23,497 nucleotides of DNA from an uncultured Treponema sp. (GTDB taxonomy: Bacteria > Spirochaetota > Spirochaetia > Treponematales > Treponemataceae): contig CAMOEE010000009.1 in assembly GCA_946611835.1 (NCBI GenBank), positions 1-23,497 of the forward strand, given 5' to 3'. Below the pieces are notes generated by a model. That model worked only from the letters and a program-made list of their open reading frames with translations, was not told the DNA's origin and made no database searches. How positions within the stretch are numbered: position 1 is the first letter of the stretch; the number at the start of each line of letters is the position of its first letter. Position numbers and translations under genes: made by a program. Of this stretch, positions 22,258-23,497 are shown in pieces.

Positions 22258-22281
22258 TCCCCCTGTGTGGAAAGTTAGTTT
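22258..22281 (+). repeat. 24-bp direct repeat, right copy
   Basis: Exact copy of 21743-21766. It is preceded by GGGGGA (22246-22251), which pairs with TCCCCC (22258-22263). Its last 7 bases lie inside the 3' end of the lipoprotein gene, including its stop codon. Confidence 0.9.
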
Positions 22282-23264
22282 ACAAGATTGTAAGTATCGT
22301 AGCTTGAATTACCTGATGAGGAAAGAGTATATTCTACTCCTGTTTGAATATATGTCAGGCCTGCTGGAAGAGTAGTGAAATTCAGTATGGCATACCAGCT
22401 TCCGATTCCCGGTTCGCTTGTTGAGTAGCTTCCTTCTACGATACCGACTTTTTCGTAGGTGCTGTTGCCGGCATATTTGTAAGCGTTTCCTGAAAACTTA
22501 CCGTCCTTAAATTTGGGAAATGCACGAAGACTGATTCCGCTTGAAGAAGAAGTCCATGAGTTTCCCTCAATGTCGTTTAGGCGTAGTCCGCCTTTTATGT
22601 AAATTTGTGGGCCATTACCAGTTTCCTGAGAAAGAAGAATGTCTCCTGTGAAATAATTTGTCATTTTTAATGTGTCACCAGAGAACTCGTATTTTTTTGC
22701 CTTGATTTCACTGAACTTCAAGTTACAGTATTCCGTATAATATGATTCTGTATCAGTATTTGTTATGTATGTTTTATAACTTTCTATATATTCATTTGCA
22801 CTTGAATATGTAGTTGTATCGTCTCCATAAGATTTTGTAATCAAATACAAAATTTGTTTTGTAGCATCATAGCTGTAATTGTAGTCGTAAAACCAGTAAA
22901 TATTTTCATTTACCTCATAAATTGGTTCAGGGTCTGATGAAGATTGTGAAACACTGACTGAATATTCTGTAAATTTTACAGTAGTATCGGCAAATTCCCA
23001 TTTCTCACCAATTGCTGTGAAAGTTCTTCCTGTGAAAGGATTCTCTCCCACGCTTGCAGGGAGCGTTGTGCTTGTCGCAGGTGTTGTATCTGTTGTATCT
23101 GTTGTATCTGTTGTATCTGTTGTATCTGTTGTATCTGTCTGCTGAGTTGTATTATCCGATGTATTGTTGTCATTGTTTTCGTCATCATCGTTTGAACATG
23201 AAGCGAACGACAAGAGGGCTGCCGCCGATGCAATAAAAAGAATTGATTTCAAAAGTTTTTTCAT
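22275..23264 (-). CDS. Putative surface lipoprotein with DTT repeats
   Basis: This 329-residue protein begins with MKKLLKSILFIASAAALLSF, then ASC, a lipoprotein signal with a relaxed spirochetal lipobox and acylated C23. A low-complexity linker follows: SNDDDENNDNN, then six DTT tripeptides (residues 44-61). The mature part is rich in Ser, Thr, Tyr and Gly, consistent with beta structure (TGRTFTAIGEKWEFADTTVKF, and EGSYSTSEPGIGSWYAIL near the end). It resembles lipocalin-like lipoproteins that are often present as paralogues in treponemes. The start at 23264 is set by GGGAG just upstream and the signal peptide; longer in-frame starts are discarded. It is probably anchored to a membrane, facing the periplasm or the surface. 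Function unknown. Confidence 0.8.
   Translation of the reverse strand: MKKLLKSILFIASAAALLSFASCSNDDDENNDNNTSDNTTQQTDTTDTTDTTDTTDTTDTTPATSTTLPASVGENPFTGRTFTAIGEKWEFADTTVKFTEYSVSVSQSSSDPEPIYEVNENIYWFYDYNYSYDATKQILYLITKSYGDDTTTYSSANEYIESYKTYITNTDTESYYTEYCNLKFSEIKAKKYEFSGDTLKMTNYFTGDILLSQETGNGPQIYIKGGLRLNDIEGNSWTSSSSGISLRAFPKFKDGKFSGNAYKYAGNSTYEKVGIVEGSYSTSEPGIGSWYAILNFTTLPAGLTYIQTGVEYTLSSSGNSSYDTYNLVN
23082..23135 (-). repeat. Six tandem 9-bp repeats in the lipoprotein linker
   Basis: The unit TGTTGTATC (plus strand) occurs six times without interruption. On the coding strand it encodes the DTT tripeptide. Because the unit is three codons, gain or loss of copies changes linker length and leaves the frame intact. 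Confidence 0.95.
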
Positions 23265-23301
23265 ATTAACTCCCAAAAAAGTAAAAAAATTGATGAAATT
23301 T

Positions 23302-23328
23302 ACTATACAAAAAAAAGCATTTTGGCAA
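23302..23328 (-). promoter_or_regulatory. Candidate lipoprotein promoter with A8/T8 spacer
   Basis: On the minus strand, TTGCCA (23328-23323) and TATAGT (23307-23302) are 15 bp apart. The spacer contains a run of eight T (plus-strand A8, 23309-23316). The spacing is shorter than the 17-bp optimum. Confidence 0.45.
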
Positions 23329-23409
23329 CATTGATTGAGAAAAACTCTCCCTGTGCTCAAAAAAACTTTCAAAATTTTAAAAATATGCCTCGAAATCTTA
23401 CTTCTTCTC

Positions 23410-23438
23410 TTGACTAAATTCTTCTTTTTATATATCAT
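23410..23438 (+). promoter_or_regulatory. Promoter of the tRNA gene
   Basis: TTGACT (23410-23415), a 17-bp spacer and TATCAT (23433-23438) predict a start near 23445, about 19 nt before the tRNA 5' end. Confidence 0.7.
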
Positions 23439-23463
23439 CTTCTACATTCAGCAATGAACACAT

Positions 23464-23497
23464 GGGCTATTAGCTCAGTAGGTAGAGCACCGCCCTT
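23464..23497 (+). tRNA. tRNA, 5' half (cut by window edge; anticodon begins with U)
   Basis: GGGCTAT is the acceptor 5' strand, TA positions 8-9, GCTC/GAGC the D stem with an AGTAGGTA loop, then A26 and CCGCC as anticodon-stem 5' strand. Positions 32-34 are C, U, U, so the wobble base is U. The rest is outside the window. The CACCGCCCTT context is like tRNA-Val(UAC), but Lys or Glu cannot be excluded. Confidence 0.9.

Noticed and set aside
23082..23135. Short regular repeats as a possible CRISPR-like array
   Set aside because: The units are 9 bp, contiguous and in frame in a lipoprotein gene, with no spacers.
23265..23438. 58-residue N-terminal extension of the lipoprotein
   Set aside because: It would precede the lipoprotein signal and span the candidate promoter; the start at 23264 has its own SD.

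Overview
The window looks like a chromosomal segment of a spirochete, most likely a gut or rumen Treponema. This rests on inference from gene content: a large signal-peptide-bearing barrel-like outer membrane protein, a relaxed spirochetal lipobox, many DUF4143 ATPases, and moderate GC with AT-rich surface-glycan genes. No rRNA or other marker is present to prove it. A DUF763 gene runs off the left edge on the minus strand, and the 5' half of a tRNA runs off the right edge.

Region 1 (1069-8855) is a probable alpha-galactoside or galactolipid operon. A strong promoter carries two copies of a TGATAG/CTATCA dyad and drives an outer membrane porin-like protein. It is followed by a GH36 alpha-galactosidase, a GT28/MGDG-synthase-like protein, a TetR regulator overlapping the previous gene, and a MelB-type GPH symporter. 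The genes are separated by hairpins and by a 29-bp AACCACAGAT-type repeat. The simplest model is that TetR binds the dyads and the sugar or lipid product is the inducer.

Region 2 (8856-18352) starts with a structured GC-rich intergenic element, an XRE regulator and a divergent hypothetical gene. A surface polysaccharide cluster follows: Wzx-like flippase, GT2 (a GC mosaic), EpsG/Wzy-like polymerase, Stealth-family phosphotransferase and two GT4 transferases, with very tight or overlapping junctions from the GT2 onward. The cluster is interrupted between flippase and GT2 by an AAA ATPase/DUF4143 gene enclosed by an 18-bp perfect inverted repeat (11463-11480 and 12911-12928).

Region 3 (18353-20293) holds a second, paralogous ATPase/DUF4143 gene and then the decayed remains of an AAA-ATPase-like/DUF1703 gene. 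Both intact ATPase genes share an upstream design: two copies of a locus-specific palindrome 72-74 bp apart, with a candidate promoter lying between them. The palindromes differ completely between the two loci. This is the most striking undescribed-looking system in the window.

Region 4 (20347-23497) has an aldo/keto reductase overlapping a low-molecular-weight tyrosine phosphatase, then a DUF4160-fragment/DUF2442 pair bracketed by 24-bp direct repeats. A lipoprotein gene on the minus strand has six in-frame 9-bp repeats and a homopolymer in its promoter spacer. A tRNA with a clear promoter ends the window.
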